A stretch of DNA of 64,000 nt from assembly GCF_900107255.1 (NCBI RefSeq), contig NZ_FNPH01000002.1, positions 558,001 through 622,000 on the forward strand, in the 5' to 3' direction. This DNA comes from Micromonospora pattaloongensis. GTDB lineage: Bacteria > Actinomycetota > Actinomycetes > Mycobacteriales > Micromonosporaceae. The notes below the pieces were generated by a model. That model made no database searches. It had not been told where the DNA came from and saw only the letters and a list, made by a program, of their open reading frames with translations. Both the position numbers and the translations under genes were made by a program. Positions 9,112 to 17,867 of the stretch are shown piece by piece (the stretch's first letter is position 1; each line of letters starts with the position of its first letter).

Positions 9112-10674
9112 TCAGTCGACCGAGAACGCGAGTGTGTAGCGCCCCGCGCCGCTCTGGGACTGGACGCGGTAGCGGTAGAAACCGGCGTCACCGGAGTGCG
9201 TGAGCCGCTCGCCGCTCGACGCGGCGACCGTACGCCAGGCGCTGCCGTTCCAGCGTTGCAGCACCAGGTCGAAGTCCGCGCCCTGCGGGGCGTCGAGGCA
9301 GGCGGTGTGGTCGCCGGCGCGGGCCCGGAAGTAGCGGCCGTTCGGCTGGATCTGGGCGCTGCCGGCGCGGGCGAGGTTGCCGCTGCGGACCGCGTCCGGG
9401 TTGTCGCAGCCGGCCGGGGTCTCCGGCGCCTCCGACGGCGGGTCGGTCGGGGCGGGCTCGCTCGGGACCGACGGCGTCGGCGCGGCGGCCGGCGGCTGCT
9501 CGCCGGCGGAGCCGGTCGTCACCAGGGTCAGGTTGTTGCGCTGCAGGATCTCGGCGAGCGGCTGGAAGAACGTCGTCCCACCGACGGTGCAGTTGCCGGA
9601 GCCGCCGGAGGTGACGCCCTGCGCCTGGTCGCCGGAGATCCACGAGCCGCCCGAGTCGCCGCCCTCGGCGCAGACGTTGGTCTGGGTCAGGCCGCCGACC
9701 GCGCCCTCCGGGTAGTTCACGGTCACGTTCTTGGCCTGGATGACGCCGCACCGGGTGCCGGTGGTGGATCCGGAGCGGCAGATCGACGCGCCGATCGGCG
9801 CCTCCTGCGCCCCGGCGACCGCGACCTCGCCGCCGTTGAAGTTCTTGACCACCGGACGCGGCGTCCAGTCGCCGTTCACCTCCACCACGCCCCAGTCGTC
9901 GCCCGGGAACGAGGAGGCCCGGACGGTGCCCTGCGGGGCCTGGTTGAAGCCGGTGGTGGTGGCGCCGACCGCTCCACAGTGGCCGGCGGTGACGAAACCG
10001 CCGACCACCGAGAAGCCGATGGAGCAGCGGGCCCGGCCGTCGATGAAGTAGGGGTCACCGCCGATGACGTCGAAGAGCGGCACCGGCACCGCGGTCGAGG
10101 TCTCGACCCGGACGGAGCCGGCCGGCACCCCGCTCGCGGTGGCGAAGCGCCGGGCCGCCGGCTCGGCGCCCGGCTGGGCGAGCACCACGACGGAGTTGTC
10201 GGCGACGTCCACGTACCAGCCGGACATGTCGGGGGTCGCGTTGCCGGCGTTGCGGTCCAGTGACCGCTTCACGGTGTCGAGCTGGCGTTCGCTGCGGGCG
10301 ACGAGCTTCGGCTCCGCGCCGGTGGCGCGTACCCGCTCGGCCGCCGCCGGATCGGTCACCGCGACCATCAGCTGGCGGCCGTCGGCGGTCAGCCAGCTGC
10401 CGCCGAAGCCGCCGCCCAGGTCGGCGCGGAGCTGCCCCGCGGTCCGCCGCGCCCACTCCTCCTTGGCCAGCCGCGACCGCGCCTGGTCGGCGGTGAGGCG
10501 CAGGTCGCGACGGAGCGCGTCCACCATTTCCGGCGCGGCGCCCCCGGCGGGCGCCGCGGCCGGCCGCCGGTCACGGCCGGGGCCGTCGTCGGCGACCGCC
10601 GGGATCGTGACCGCCGCGGCGGCTCCCACCGTCGCCAGCATCACCGCGCCCGCGATGGCTCGTCGTCGCTGCAT
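9112..10674 (-). CDS. Secreted S1 family serine protease (streptogrisin / alpha-lytic type) with C-terminal domain
   Basis: A 520-residue exported protease. Residues 1-28 are a Sec signal peptide (MQRRRAIAGAV start, cut near AVA-DD), about 30-200 a prodomain including an alpha-lytic-protease pro region, and about 203-390 a chymotrypsin-fold domain. The triad is visible: H232 (TAGHCG), D260 (DDWGVV) and S341 (GGDSGGSW); paired cysteines C217/C233, C299/C309 and C335/C362 are likely disulfides. A Pro/Ala/Glu linker (391-420) leads to a beta-rich C-terminal domain (about 423-520) resembling a pre-peptidase C-terminal or substrate-binding module. ATG 10674 was chosen for its GGAGGGAG ribosome site and because it starts the signal peptide. 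It is probably an extracellular protein-scavenging enzyme. Confidence 0.92.
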   Translation of the reverse strand: MQRRRAIAGAVMLATVGAAAAVTIPAVADDGPGRDRRPAAAPAGGAAPEMVDALRRDLRLTADQARSRLAKEEWARRTAGQLRADLGGGFGGSWLTADGRQLMVAVTDPAAAERVRATGAEPKLVARSERQLDTVKRSLDRNAGNATPDMSGWYVDVADNSVVVLAQPGAEPAARRFATASGVPAGSVRVETSTAVPVPLFDVIGGDPYFIDGRARCSIGFSVVGGFVTAGHCGAVGATTTGFNQAPQGTVRASSFPGDDWGVVEVNGDWTPRPVVKNFNGGEVAVAGAQEAPIGASICRSGSTTGTRCGVIQAKNVTVNYPEGAVGGLTQTNVCAEGGDSGGSWISGDQAQGVTSGGSGNCTVGGTTFFQPLAEILQRNNLTLVTTGSAGEQPPAAAPTPSVPSEPAPTDPPSEAPETPAGCDNPDAVRSGNLARAGSAQIQPNGRYFRARAGDHTACLDAPQGADFDLVLQRWNGSAWRTVAASSGERLTHSGDAGFYRYRVQSQSGAGRYTLAFSVD

Positions 10675-10813
10675 GCGTATCTCCCTCCGCCGGTCCGACG
10701 CCGGTTGACGCCGTCGCGGGGTACGGATGAACGGCGTCGATGGATGAGGCAGCGGCAATGGTCAATTTCACAGGCCCGATCGTGAACCGATCACGAATTC
10801 CGTGCGTGGATGC

Positions 10814-11008
10814 TCAACGGGCGTCGAATTCACCCGCGCGCACCCCGGTCACGAAGGCGGTCCAGTCGGCGCGGGAGAAGATGAGGATGTTGCCCTCGGG
10901 TTCCTTCCCGTCCCGCATCGCGATCGCCCCGCCGACGGAGGCCACCTCCACGCACGTGTTCGAGTCGCACCGGCGACTTCTGCGCCATTCAATCGACAAC
11001 CGGGACAT
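10814..11008 (-). CDS. DUF397 domain-containing protein
   Basis: A 64-residue DUF397 protein (MSRLSIEWRRSRRCDSNTCVEV, then IAMRDGKEPEGNILIFSRADWTAFVTGVRAGEF). These small proteins are found almost only in filamentous actinobacteria, next to XRE regulators with DUF5753, as here; some pairs behave as toxin/antitoxin-like or developmental regulatory modules, but the role is not settled. I chose the ATG at 11008 because AAAGGA lies nine bases upstream; the ATG three codons earlier overlaps that site. It follows the HTH gene by 126 bases on the same strand. Confidence 0.87.
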   Translation of the reverse strand: MSRLSIEWRRSRRCDSNTCVEVASVGGAIAMRDGKEPEGNILIFSRADWTAFVTGVRAGEFDAR

Positions 11009-11134
11009 GGCAGTCATTCCTTTCGGTTTCCCTTCGGTGTTCCGACTGCCATAACGGGGACCGACGATCGGCGACGCGCAGGCCGCGTGCCAGATTGGCC
11101 ACGGCGCGGCACGTCGGTCACGACACTCCCGCCG

Positions 11135-12049
11135 CTACGGCGCGTCGGCCCCGGACACCATGCCCGAATCAGCCATCAGCGCGGCGAGCCTGGCCCCGAT
11201 CAGCCGCGCCGACGCCTCCTCGCCGAGCGCCGCCTGCCACATCTGGTCGAAGTAGCCGCGATGCCGCTCGATCGCCGCTCCACTGTGCAGGATCTCGTCG
11301 AGAAACAGCGACTCACGGTAGAGCACCGCGTTCTCCTCGTCGCCGAGGTCGAAGATCGTGAACGGGCCGAGCATCCCGGTGATCGCCGCGTCGGCGAGCG
11401 GCACCACCCGGACCACGATGTCAGGCCGCGCCGTGAGGTCGAGCAGGTGACGCAGTTGCTCGGCCATCACCCGCGGGCCGCCCACCACGCGCCACAGCAC
11501 CGACTCGTCGAAGACGTACAGGTAGCGCGGCGGATCGGTCTGGTCGAAGACCTCCACCCCGCGGCGCAGCCGGGCCTCCAGCCGCGCGGCGCGGTCCGCC
11601 GCCGGCATCTCGCTGCTCCAGAAGTTCATGATGAACTCCGCGTACGCCCGGGTCTGCAGCGGCCCGGCGATCAACGTCGGGTGGAAGTGGCGGATGAGCG
11701 ACGCCTCGCTCTCGAACTGCAGCATCTGCCGCAACGCCGGCGTCAGGTGCTCCCGGTAGCCGGGCTCGTCCCACCAGCCCCGGCGCCGCGAGGCGCGGGC
11801 ATCGGCGAGCAGTCGGCGGACCCGGTCGCCGTCGGTGACGCCGCAGAGCTCCAGCAGCGCCCGGAGGTCGGTGGTCGAGACGGTGACGTCACCCTTCTCG
11901 ATCCGGGTGATCTTCGAGACGGACCAGTCGAGCGCCTCGGCCACCTGCCCGCGGGTGAGACCGCGGGCCTCCCGGGCGTCGCGGAGCGCGAGCCGGACGC
12001 GGCGGCGGGCCACCGCCGGCAGTTCACCGAAACCATGCTCGAATCCCAC
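11135..12049 (-). CDS. XRE-family regulator with DUF5753 ligand domain
   Basis: A 304-residue regulator. Residues about 13-75 form the helix-turn-helix (LRDAREARGLTRGQVAEALD, then WSVSKITRIEKGDVTVS), and residues about 110-290 are the DUF5753 domain (LQFESEASLIRHFHPTLIAG, LLDLTARPDIVVRVVPL). Such proteins are highly paralogous in Streptomyces and Actinoplanes and are normally coupled to a DUF397 gene. I placed the start at GTG 12049, just before GFEHGFGELP, with GGTGAGG upstream; an open frame continues to 12175 but that part has poor coding character. It probably controls its own operon and developmental genes (inference). Confidence 0.85.
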   Translation of the reverse strand: MGFEHGFGELPAVARRRVRLALRDAREARGLTRGQVAEALDWSVSKITRIEKGDVTVSTTDLRALLELCGVTDGDRVRRLLADARASRRRGWWDEPGYREHLTPALRQMLQFESEASLIRHFHPTLIAGPLQTRAYAEFIMNFWSSEMPAADRAARLEARLRRGVEVFDQTDPPRYLYVFDESVLWRVVGGPRVMAEQLRHLLDLTARPDIVVRVVPLADAAITGMLGPFTIFDLGDEENAVLYRESLFLDEILHSGAAIERHRGYFDQMWQAALGEEASARLIGARLAALMADSGMVSGADAP

Positions 12050-12274
12050 TGGCGCCTCACCGCGGGAAACTATGCCGCCGTCTGCGTCGGCGGAGCGGTT
12101 GGTGAGCCACGATGGAATCGATGCGGCTCTGTGCTCGCCGGGTCGGCCGGAAGGCGGCAGGTGCGCCACGAGCACGTGCGGTCACGTCGTTCCAGTATGC
12201 GCGCGGCCGGATCGCGGGGCCACACCTCGTGACCGTAGGTCGCACACAGCGTCCGTCCGCGGCCCGCGCCCGTA

Positions 12275-12329
12275 CGTCGATCAAGGACTCGTCCGCGCCA
12301 TCGACGATCGGACAAGTCCTTGATCGACG
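12275..12329 (-). terminator. Inverted repeat directly behind rnj
   Basis: CGTCGATCAAGGACT (12275-12289) and AGTCCTTGATCGACG (12315-12329) are a perfect 15-base inverted repeat with a 25-base loop. The inner arm ends five bases from the rnj stop at 12335. It has no T-tract, but the position fits the end of the dapA-rnj operon. It is one of the inverted-repeat family described under findings. Confidence 0.55.
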
Positions 12330-12334
12330 GCGGG

Positions 12335-14023
12335 CTACACCTCGACGACGGTGGGGACGATCATGGGGCGGCGGCGGTAGGCGTCGTTGACCCAGCGGCC
12401 CACGACGCGGCGGACCACCTGCTGCAGCTGGTGCGGGTCGGTGATGCCGTCCCCGGCCGCCCGGCCCAGCGCCTCCGTGATCAGCGGGATGACCGCGTTG
12501 AACGCCTCCGGGTCCTCCGAGAAGCCCTTCGCCGAGACGGTGGGCCCGCCGACGACCTTGCCGGTCACCGAGTCGATCACCACGGTGGCGGCGATGAAGC
12601 CGCCGTCGCCCAGCATCCGCCGCTCGGTCAGCAGCGACTCCCCCACGTCGCCGACGGCCAGACCGTCGACGTAGACGTACCGGCTCTTCACGTGGCCGAC
12701 GAGCCGGGCGCGCCCCTCGACCAGATCGACGACGTCGCCGTCCTCGCAGATCACCACCCGGTCCGGCTCGACGCCGGAATCGATGCCGAGCCGCGCGTGG
12801 GCGCGCAGGTGCCGCCACTCGCCGTGCACCGGCATCAGGTTGCTCGGCCGCACGACGTTGAGCAGGTAGAGCAGCTCACCGGCGGGCGCGTGCCCGGAGA
12901 CGTGCACCCGGGCGACGTCCTTGTGGATCACCGTCGCGCCGGCGCGGGAGAGCTGGTTGATCACGCGGTAGACGGAGGTCTCGTTCCCCGGCACCAGCGA
13001 GCTCGCCAGCACGACCGTGTCGCCGGGCTCGATCGTGATGTGCCGGTGGTCGCCGGTCGCCATCCGGCCGAGCGCGCTCATCGGCTCGCCCTGCGAACCG
13101 GTGGACATCAGCACGATCTGGTCCGGCGGCAGCGTGGTCGCCTCCTCGAGCCCGACCACCAGGCCGGGCCGGATGCGCAGCAGCCCCAGGTCGCGGGCGA
13201 TGCCCATGTTGCGGACCATCGAGCGACCGATCAGCGCGACCTTGCGGCCGTGCTCGTACGCCGAGTCGAGCACCTGCTGCACGCGGTGCACGTGCGAGGC
13301 GAACGAGGCCACGATGATCCGGCCACGCGCCTTGGCGAAGATCGAGTCGAGGACCGGGCCGATTTCCCGTTCGGGCGTCACGAAGCCGGGGATCTCGGCG
13401 TTGGTCGAGTCGGAGAGGAGGAGGTCGACGCCCTCGGCGCCGAGCCGGGCGAAGCCGGCCAGGTCGGTGATCCGGCCGTCGAGCGGCACCTGGTCCATCT
13501 TGAAGTCGCCGGTGTGCAGGACCAGTCCGGCGGGGGTGCGGATGGCGACCGCCATCGCGTCCGGGATGGAGTGGTTCACCGCGAAGAACTCGCACTCGAA
13601 CGGCCCGAGCCGCTCGCGCTGTCCCTCCCGCACGGTCAGCGTGTAGGGCTCGATCCGCCGCTCCGCGAGCTTCGCCTCGACGAGCGCGAGGGTGAACTGC
13701 GACCCGACCAGCGGGATGTCGGGCTTGTGCGCCAGCAGGTACGGCACCGCGCCGATGTGGTCCTCGTGCCCGTGGGTCAGCACGATCGCCTGCACGTCCG
13801 CGAGCCGGTCCACGATCGCCGTGAAGTCCGGCAGGATCAGGTCGACGCCGGGCTGCTCCACGTCCGGGAAGAGCACCCCGCAGTCGACGATCAGCAGCTT
13901 GCCGTCGTACTCGAAGACGGTCATGTTGCGCCCGATGGCGCCGAGGCCGCCGAGCGGGATGATCCGCAGGCCGCCCTCGGGCAGCGGCGGTGGGACGTCG
14001 AGTTCGACGTGGGCCTGACTCAT
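12335..14023 (-). CDS. rnj: Ribonuclease J
   Basis: Metallo-beta-lactamase/beta-CASP ribonuclease, 562 residues, with 5'-to-3' exonuclease and endonuclease activity in mRNA decay and rRNA processing. The zinc motif HGHEDHIG is near residue 80; later metal ligands lie in VLHTGDFKMD and the beta-CASP motif in VHVSGHAPAGELLYLL, and a C-terminal RNase J domain ends the protein. GGGAGCTCGC gives the ATG a ribosome site inside dapA, and the genes overlap by four bases (ATGA), so translation is coupled. dapA-rnj is the standard actinobacterial order. Confidence 0.96.
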   Translation of the reverse strand: MSQAHVELDVPPPLPEGGLRIIPLGGLGAIGRNMTVFEYDGKLLIVDCGVLFPDVEQPGVDLILPDFTAIVDRLADVQAIVLTHGHEDHIGAVPYLLAHKPDIPLVGSQFTLALVEAKLAERRIEPYTLTVREGQRERLGPFECEFFAVNHSIPDAMAVAIRTPAGLVLHTGDFKMDQVPLDGRITDLAGFARLGAEGVDLLLSDSTNAEIPGFVTPEREIGPVLDSIFAKARGRIIVASFASHVHRVQQVLDSAYEHGRKVALIGRSMVRNMGIARDLGLLRIRPGLVVGLEEATTLPPDQIVLMSTGSQGEPMSALGRMATGDHRHITIEPGDTVVLASSLVPGNETSVYRVINQLSRAGATVIHKDVARVHVSGHAPAGELLYLLNVVRPSNLMPVHGEWRHLRAHARLGIDSGVEPDRVVICEDGDVVDLVEGRARLVGHVKSRYVYVDGLAVGDVGESLLTERRMLGDGGFIAATVVIDSVTGKVVGGPTVSAKGFSEDPEAFNAVIPLITEALGRAAGDGITDPHQLQQVVRRVVGRWVNDAYRRRPMIVPTVVEV

Positions 14024-14946
14024 GCGAGCTCCCGTCCCGAGGCGGCGCAGTCCGTCCGCAGCTGCGCGATCTGCTCGTCGGTCGCGTCGACGAGCGGCGG
14101 GCGCACCGGGCCGGCCGGCAGCCCGGCCAGCCGCAGCGCGGCCTTGGTCATGATGACGCCCTGGGTCCGGAAGAAGCCCTCGTACGCCGGGAGCAGCTGC
14201 TGGTGCAGCGCGAGCGCGCCGGCGACATCGCCGCGCTCGTACGCCTCGATCATCTCCTTGGTGGGGGCGCCGAACAGGTGGGTCGGCACCCCGACCACCC
14301 CGACGGCCCCGACCGCGAGCAGCGGCAGCGTGAGCAGGTCGTCCCCGGAGTAGTAGGCGAGATCGGTGCGGGCGATCACCTGCGCGGTCGCGGCCAGGTC
14401 GCCCTTGGCGTCCTTGACCGCGACGATCCGCTCGTGCTCCGCGAGCCGGCAGATGGTGTCGCTGGCGAGCGCCGTGCCGGTGCGGCCGGGGATGTCGTAG
14501 AGCATCACGGGCACGTCGGCGGCGTCGGCGACCATGGTGAAGTGCCGCAGCAGCCCGGCCTGCGGGGGCTTGTTGTAGTACGGCGTGACGACCAGCAGCC
14601 CGTGCGCCCCGGCCTTCGCCGCGGCCTGCGCCAGCTCGATGGTGTGGTGGGTGTCGTAGCTGCCGACGCCCGCGATCACCGAGGCCCGGTCACCGACCGC
14701 CTCCAGGACCGCTCGCAGCACGGTGTCCTTCTCCGCGTCGCTGGTCGTGGGCGACTCCCCGGTGGTGCCGTTGACCACCAGGCCGTCGTGGCGCTGCTCG
14801 TCGACCAGGTAGGTGGCGAGCCGGGCGGCCCCGTCGACGTCGAGCGAGCCGTCGGCGGCGAACGGAGTGATCATGGCGGTGATGAGGCGCCCGAAGGGCC
14901 GTCCGCCGGCTCCGGGGCCGGCAGGGGCAAGGTGGTCGTGCGTCAT
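14020..14946 (-). CDS. dapA: 4-hydroxy-tetrahydrodipicolinate synthase
   Basis: Condenses pyruvate with aspartate semialdehyde, the committed step to diaminopimelate and lysine; 308 residues, a cytoplasmic TIM barrel. The Schiff-base lysine is K178 (IVAVKDAKGD), with Y150 (LYDIPGRTGTAL) and T61-T62 (VVNGTTGESPT) completing the catalytic set. The ATG has no ribosome site; TAGGTT ends six bases upstream, predicting a leaderless mRNA. dapB, about 5 kb away on the same strand, has the same upstream block, which suggests shared control of the two steps. Confidence 0.96.
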   Translation of the reverse strand: MTHDHLAPAGPGAGGRPFGRLITAMITPFAADGSLDVDGAARLATYLVDEQRHDGLVVNGTTGESPTTSDAEKDTVLRAVLEAVGDRASVIAGVGSYDTHHTIELAQAAAKAGAHGLLVVTPYYNKPPQAGLLRHFTMVADAADVPVMLYDIPGRTGTALASDTICRLAEHERIVAVKDAKGDLAATAQVIARTDLAYYSGDDLLTLPLLAVGAVGVVGVPTHLFGAPTKEMIEAYERGDVAGALALHQQLLPAYEGFFRTQGVIMTKAALRLAGLPAGPVRPPLVDATDEQIAQLRTDCAASGRELA

Positions 14947-14952
14947 GCAGAC

Positions 14953-14958
14953 AACCTA
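14953..14958 (-). promoter_or_regulatory. Candidate -10 box of a leaderless dapA promoter
   Basis: TAGGTT on the minus strand, six bases before the dapA ATG. It is part of the 11-base sequence GGATAGGTTGT (14951-14961) that also precedes dapB. Confidence 0.55.
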
Positions 14959-15012
14959 TCCGACGCCCCCATCGGGTTTCCCACGCTCCTCACCCCGCCC
15001 CTCCACCGGGGC

Positions 15013-15088
15013 AGATCCGCGTGATCAGGGGGCCCACCACACGGCGCGCCGACAACACGCCGGACGTACTCCCTGATCACGCGGATCT
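15013..15088 (-). terminator. 18-base inverted repeat behind thyX
   Basis: AGATCCGCGTGATCAGGG (15013-15030) and CCCTGATCACGCGGATCT (15071-15088) are perfect reverse complements with a 40-base spacer. The right arm ends two bases from the thyX stop codon (15091). It lies between thyX and the dapA promoter, so it probably separates the two units. Nearly the same arm recurs near 55838 and 56385. Confidence 0.6.
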
Positions 15089-15090
15089 TG

Positions 15091-15843
15091 TTAGGCGTGC
15101 TCGGTGTGGGGGGAGGCGGCGACCTCGGTGCCGTCGGGGAGGGTGGAGATCTGGAAATCGGCGAAGACGTTGGGGGCGACCCGCTGGAGCTGGCGGAGGC
15201 ATTCGATGGCCAGCTCGCGGATCTCGACGTCCGCGTGCTCCGTCGCGCGCATCGCGAGGAAGTGGCGCCAGGCGCGGTAGTTGCCGGTGACCACGATCCG
15301 GGTCTCGGTGGCGTTCGGGAGCACCGCGCGCGCGGCCTGCCGGGCCTGCTTGCGGCGCAGCGTCGGGTTCGCCACGTCCGCGAACTTCTGCTCCAGCCCC
15401 TCGAGCAGCTCGTTGTAGGCGCGCACGCTCGCCTCGGTCGCCTCGACGAACTTCTTGTGCAGCTCCGCGTCCTCGGCGATCACCGACGGCTCCACCATCG
15501 CCGCGTCCCGCTCCGGGACGTAGCGCTGGGACAGCTGGGAGTACGAGAAGTGCCGGTGCCGGATCAGCTCGTGCGTGAACGAGCGCGAGACGCCGGTGAA
15601 GTAGAACGTCACGCTGCCGTGCTCCAGCACCGACAGGTGCCCCACCTCGAGAATGTGCGCGAGGTAGCCGGCGTTGGTCGCGGTCGCCGGGTTCGGCTTG
15701 CTCCACGACTGGTAGCAGGCGCGGCCGGCGAACTCCGCCAGCCCCTGCCCGCCATCGGCGTCCGTCGACCACGGCACGTCGGCGGGGGGCTCGAAGTGCG
15801 TCCACGCGATGATCTTTACCTGGGGGGCCACCATGTCCGGCAT
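15091..15843 (-). CDS. thyX: Flavin-dependent thymidylate synthase ThyX
   Basis: Makes dTMP from dUMP with FAD and methylene-tetrahydrofolate; 250 residues, cytoplasmic homotetramer. The ThyX signature RHRx7S is R95[10 protein letters not shown]105, followed by QRY. The ATG at 15843 lacks a ribosome site but lies seven bases after TACAGT, with TTCACT 17 bases further upstream; this supports a leaderless start there rather than at the ATG three codons in. A thyX between dapB and dapA is typical for actinobacteria. Confidence 0.96.
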   Translation of the reverse strand: MPDMVAPQVKIIAWTHFEPPADVPWSTDADGGQGLAEFAGRACYQSWSKPNPATATNAGYLAHILEVGHLSVLEHGSVTFYFTGVSRSFTHELIRHRHFSYSQLSQRYVPERDAAMVEPSVIAEDAELHKKFVEATEASVRAYNELLEGLEQKFADVANPTLRRKQARQAARAVLPNATETRIVVTGNYRAWRHFLAMRATEHADVEIRELAIECLRQLQRVAPNVFADFQISTLPDGTEVAASPHTEHA

Positions 15844-15850
15844 TCCCCGG

Positions 15851-15879
15851 ACTGTAGTCGGCGCGACCCGCGCAGTGAA
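15851..15879 (-). promoter_or_regulatory. Candidate leaderless thyX promoter
   Basis: Minus strand: -35-like TTCACT (15879-15874), 17-base spacer, -10 TACAGT (15856-15851), then seven bases to the thyX ATG. It is among the best complete promoters visible in the window. Confidence 0.55.
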
Positions 15880-15944
15880 CGCGGGCGTGGGGGCGTGTCG
15901 AGACCGTCACCCCCCGTGACGCCGCTCACCGCACGGCGGACGGG

Positions 15945-16520
15945 TCAGACGTAGAGCCAGCTGAACGGCGCCCACGGCAGATTGCGCAGCACCGAGAAGG
16001 CCAACCAGGCCCCGAGGAACAGCCCGACCGCGGCGGGCGTCATCCGCAGCTGCGGCAGCCGCCACCCGAACCAGGTGCGCCCGGCCCACGCCACGTACAG
16101 GTAGATCAGAAACGGCACCGCGAACACGAAGAGCAGGTGATGGCGGGCGGCCGCCGGCAGATCGCCGTGCAGCAGGTACCACGCCGCGCGGGTGCCGCCG
16201 CAGCCCGGGCAGTCCAGCCCCGTGGTCAGCTTCAGCAGGCAGCTCGGGATCGCGTCCGCCGCGCTGTCCGTCGGATCCGAGATCACCGTGTAGCCGACCG
16301 CGCCGGCGATGCAGCCCAGCGCCGTGACCGGGGCGAGCCAGCGGGGCGCGCGGGCGGACCATCGGTACACGAAGCGGGTCAGCCGGTCCGGCTGGTGGAC
16401 CGAGGGCGGGTGGCCCGCCGCGGCCCACGCGGGCGCCGGCGCGCCGACCTCCGCGTCGGCGGCCACCGACGCGGCGCCGCCGGGCCGGTCAACACCGGTC
16501 GGATCAACCACGCTCGTCAT
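15945..16520 (-). CDS. DUF2752 membrane protein
   Basis: A 191-residue protein with a disordered, Ala/Pro-rich N-terminus (about 1-50) and the DUF2752 domain after it. Three to four hydrophobic segments are visible (WLAPVTALGCIAGAVGY, HHLLFVFAVPFLIYLYVAW, AAVGLFLGAWLAFSVLRNL). The family hallmark C-P-G-C-G-G-T-R-A is intact (GLDCPGCGGTRAAWYLL) and could bind a metal or form a redox pair; the function is not known. It overlaps the ycaQ-like gene by four bases (ATGA), so the two are translationally coupled. Confidence 0.82.
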   Translation of the reverse strand: MTSVVDPTGVDRPGGAASVAADAEVGAPAPAWAAAGHPPSVHQPDRLTRFVYRWSARAPRWLAPVTALGCIAGAVGYTVISDPTDSAADAIPSCLLKLTTGLDCPGCGGTRAAWYLLHGDLPAAARHHLLFVFAVPFLIYLYVAWAGRTWFGWRLPQLRMTPAAVGLFLGAWLAFSVLRNLPWAPFSWLYV

Positions 16521-17794
16521 CGCGACTCCACCTCGTCCGTGGCACTCGTCTCACCGTACACCGGCGCGGCACCGCCACCCGGCGCGCGCAGCGCGGCGGC
16601 CAGCGGGACGGCGAGGTCGCCGGCGTCCGGGGACGCGACCTCGGCCAGGCCGAGCCAGCCGGCGAGCCGGCGCAGCTCCGCCGCGAGCGCGGCGGCGGTC
16701 TCACCCGCGTCCGCCGACGGCTCGCCCCAGGCCGCCGGCACCCGCAGCACGCCCGCCTTCCGGTCGGCCTTGAGATCCACCCGCGCCGTGAACCGGTCCC
16801 CCTCCAGGAACGGCAGCACGTAGTAGCCGTGCACGCGCTGCGGCGCCGGCACGTAGATCTCGATCCGGTAGCTGAACCCGAAGAGCCGCTCGGTGCGCCC
16901 CCGTTCCCAGATCAACGGGTCGAACGGACTGACCAGAGTGTTGGCCCGCACCCACCGCGGCAGCCTCGCCTCGGCGTGCAGGTACGCCTGATGCCGCCAG
17001 CCCTGCACCGTCACCGGCGTCAGCACGCCCGCCTCGACCAGCTCGCCGATCGCGGCGCGCGCCGCCGACACCGGCAGCCGGAAGTAGTCGCGCAGCTCCG
17101 GCTCGGCGGCGACCCCGAGCGCCCGCGCGGCCACCCCGACGAGCTCCCGGTACGCGTCCGCCGGGGCGGGCGTCGGCGCGTCCAGCACCGCGGCCGGCAG
17201 CACCCGCTCCGGCAGGTCGTAGACGCGCGCGAACGCCGTGGTGCGGGCGGCGGCGGTCACCTCGCCGGCCCAGAACAGGAACTCCAGCGCCCGCTTCACC
17301 GCCGACCAGTTCCAGCCCCAGTTGCCCGTCTCGCGCGGCGCGTCGTGCTCGATCTCCGCCGCCGTCAGTGGCCCCTTGGCGCGCACCTCGTCGAGGACCC
17401 ACGCCACCAGCTCCGGCTGCTCCGCCGCGATGCGTCGCATCCCACCCCACGCCTGGGTGCGCGCCGCCGCCATACGCCACCGCAGCGCCGGCTGCAGCGC
17501 GACCGGCACCAGCGACGCCTCGTGCCCCCAGTACTCGAACAGCTCGCGCGGCCGGCGGTAGGCCGCGCGGTCCAGCAGCCCGGTCGGGTACGGCCCGAGC
17601 CGGCTGTAGAGCGGCAGGTAGTGCGCGCGCCGCAGGACGTTGACCGAGTCCATCTGGAGCAGGCCGACCCGGCCCAGCACCCGGCGCAGGTGCCGCAGGT
17701 CGGGCACGCCGCCGGGCCGCGGATCGGTGAAGCCCTGCGCGGCCAGCGCGACGCGGCGGGCCTGCGCCAGCGACAACGACTCGGCAACCGTCAT
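16517..17794 (-). CDS. YcaQ/AlkZ-family (HTH_42) DNA glycosylase-like protein
   Basis: A 425-residue winged-helix protein of the HTH_42 family, which includes AlkZ (interstrand-crosslink glycosylase that protects the azinomycin producer) and E. coli YcaQ (now AlkX). The catalytic motif that separates the two branches is Q-phi-Q in AlkZ and Q-phi-D in YcaQ; here Q47-M-D49 (LLQMDSVNV) places it in the YcaQ branch, expected to unhook nitrogen-mustard-type crosslinks and alkylated bases. FEYWGHEASLVPV and the winged-helix repeats are conserved. TAACGT ends eight bases before the ATG. It is divergent from the acetyltransferase at 17868 and coupled to DUF2752 downstream. Confidence 0.85.
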   Translation of the reverse strand: MTVAESLSLAQARRVALAAQGFTDPRPGGVPDLRHLRRVLGRVGLLQMDSVNVLRRAHYLPLYSRLGPYPTGLLDRAAYRRPRELFEYWGHEASLVPVALQPALRWRMAAARTQAWGGMRRIAAEQPELVAWVLDEVRAKGPLTAAEIEHDAPRETGNWGWNWSAVKRALEFLFWAGEVTAAARTTAFARVYDLPERVLPAAVLDAPTPAPADAYRELVGVAARALGVAAEPELRDYFRLPVSAARAAIGELVEAGVLTPVTVQGWRHQAYLHAEARLPRWVRANTLVSPFDPLIWERGRTERLFGFSYRIEIYVPAPQRVHGYYVLPFLEGDRFTARVDLKADRKAGVLRVPAAWGEPSADAGETAAALAAELRRLAGWLGLAEVASPDAGDLAVPLAAALRAPGGGAAPVYGETSATDEVESR

Positions 17795-17832
17795 GGCCGA
17801 GCACGTTAACCCAGGGGTACGACGCGTCGCGC

Positions 17833-17861
17833 TGGACCGGCCGGCCCCGCCCGGCTAGAAC
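17833..17861 (+). promoter_or_regulatory. Candidate leaderless promoter of acetyltransferase gene
   Basis: TGGACC (17833-17838), 17-base spacer, TAGAAC (17856-17861), then six bases to the ATG at 17868. There is no ribosome site in between. Confidence 0.45.
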
Positions 17862-17867
17862 GGTCAG

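Noticed and set aside
7050-9191. 713-codon minus-strand frame opposite the YbjN genes
   Set aside because: No ribosome site, no recognisable domain, biased Arg/Gly/Val composition typical of antisense frames; the plus strand shows conserved YbjN blocks.
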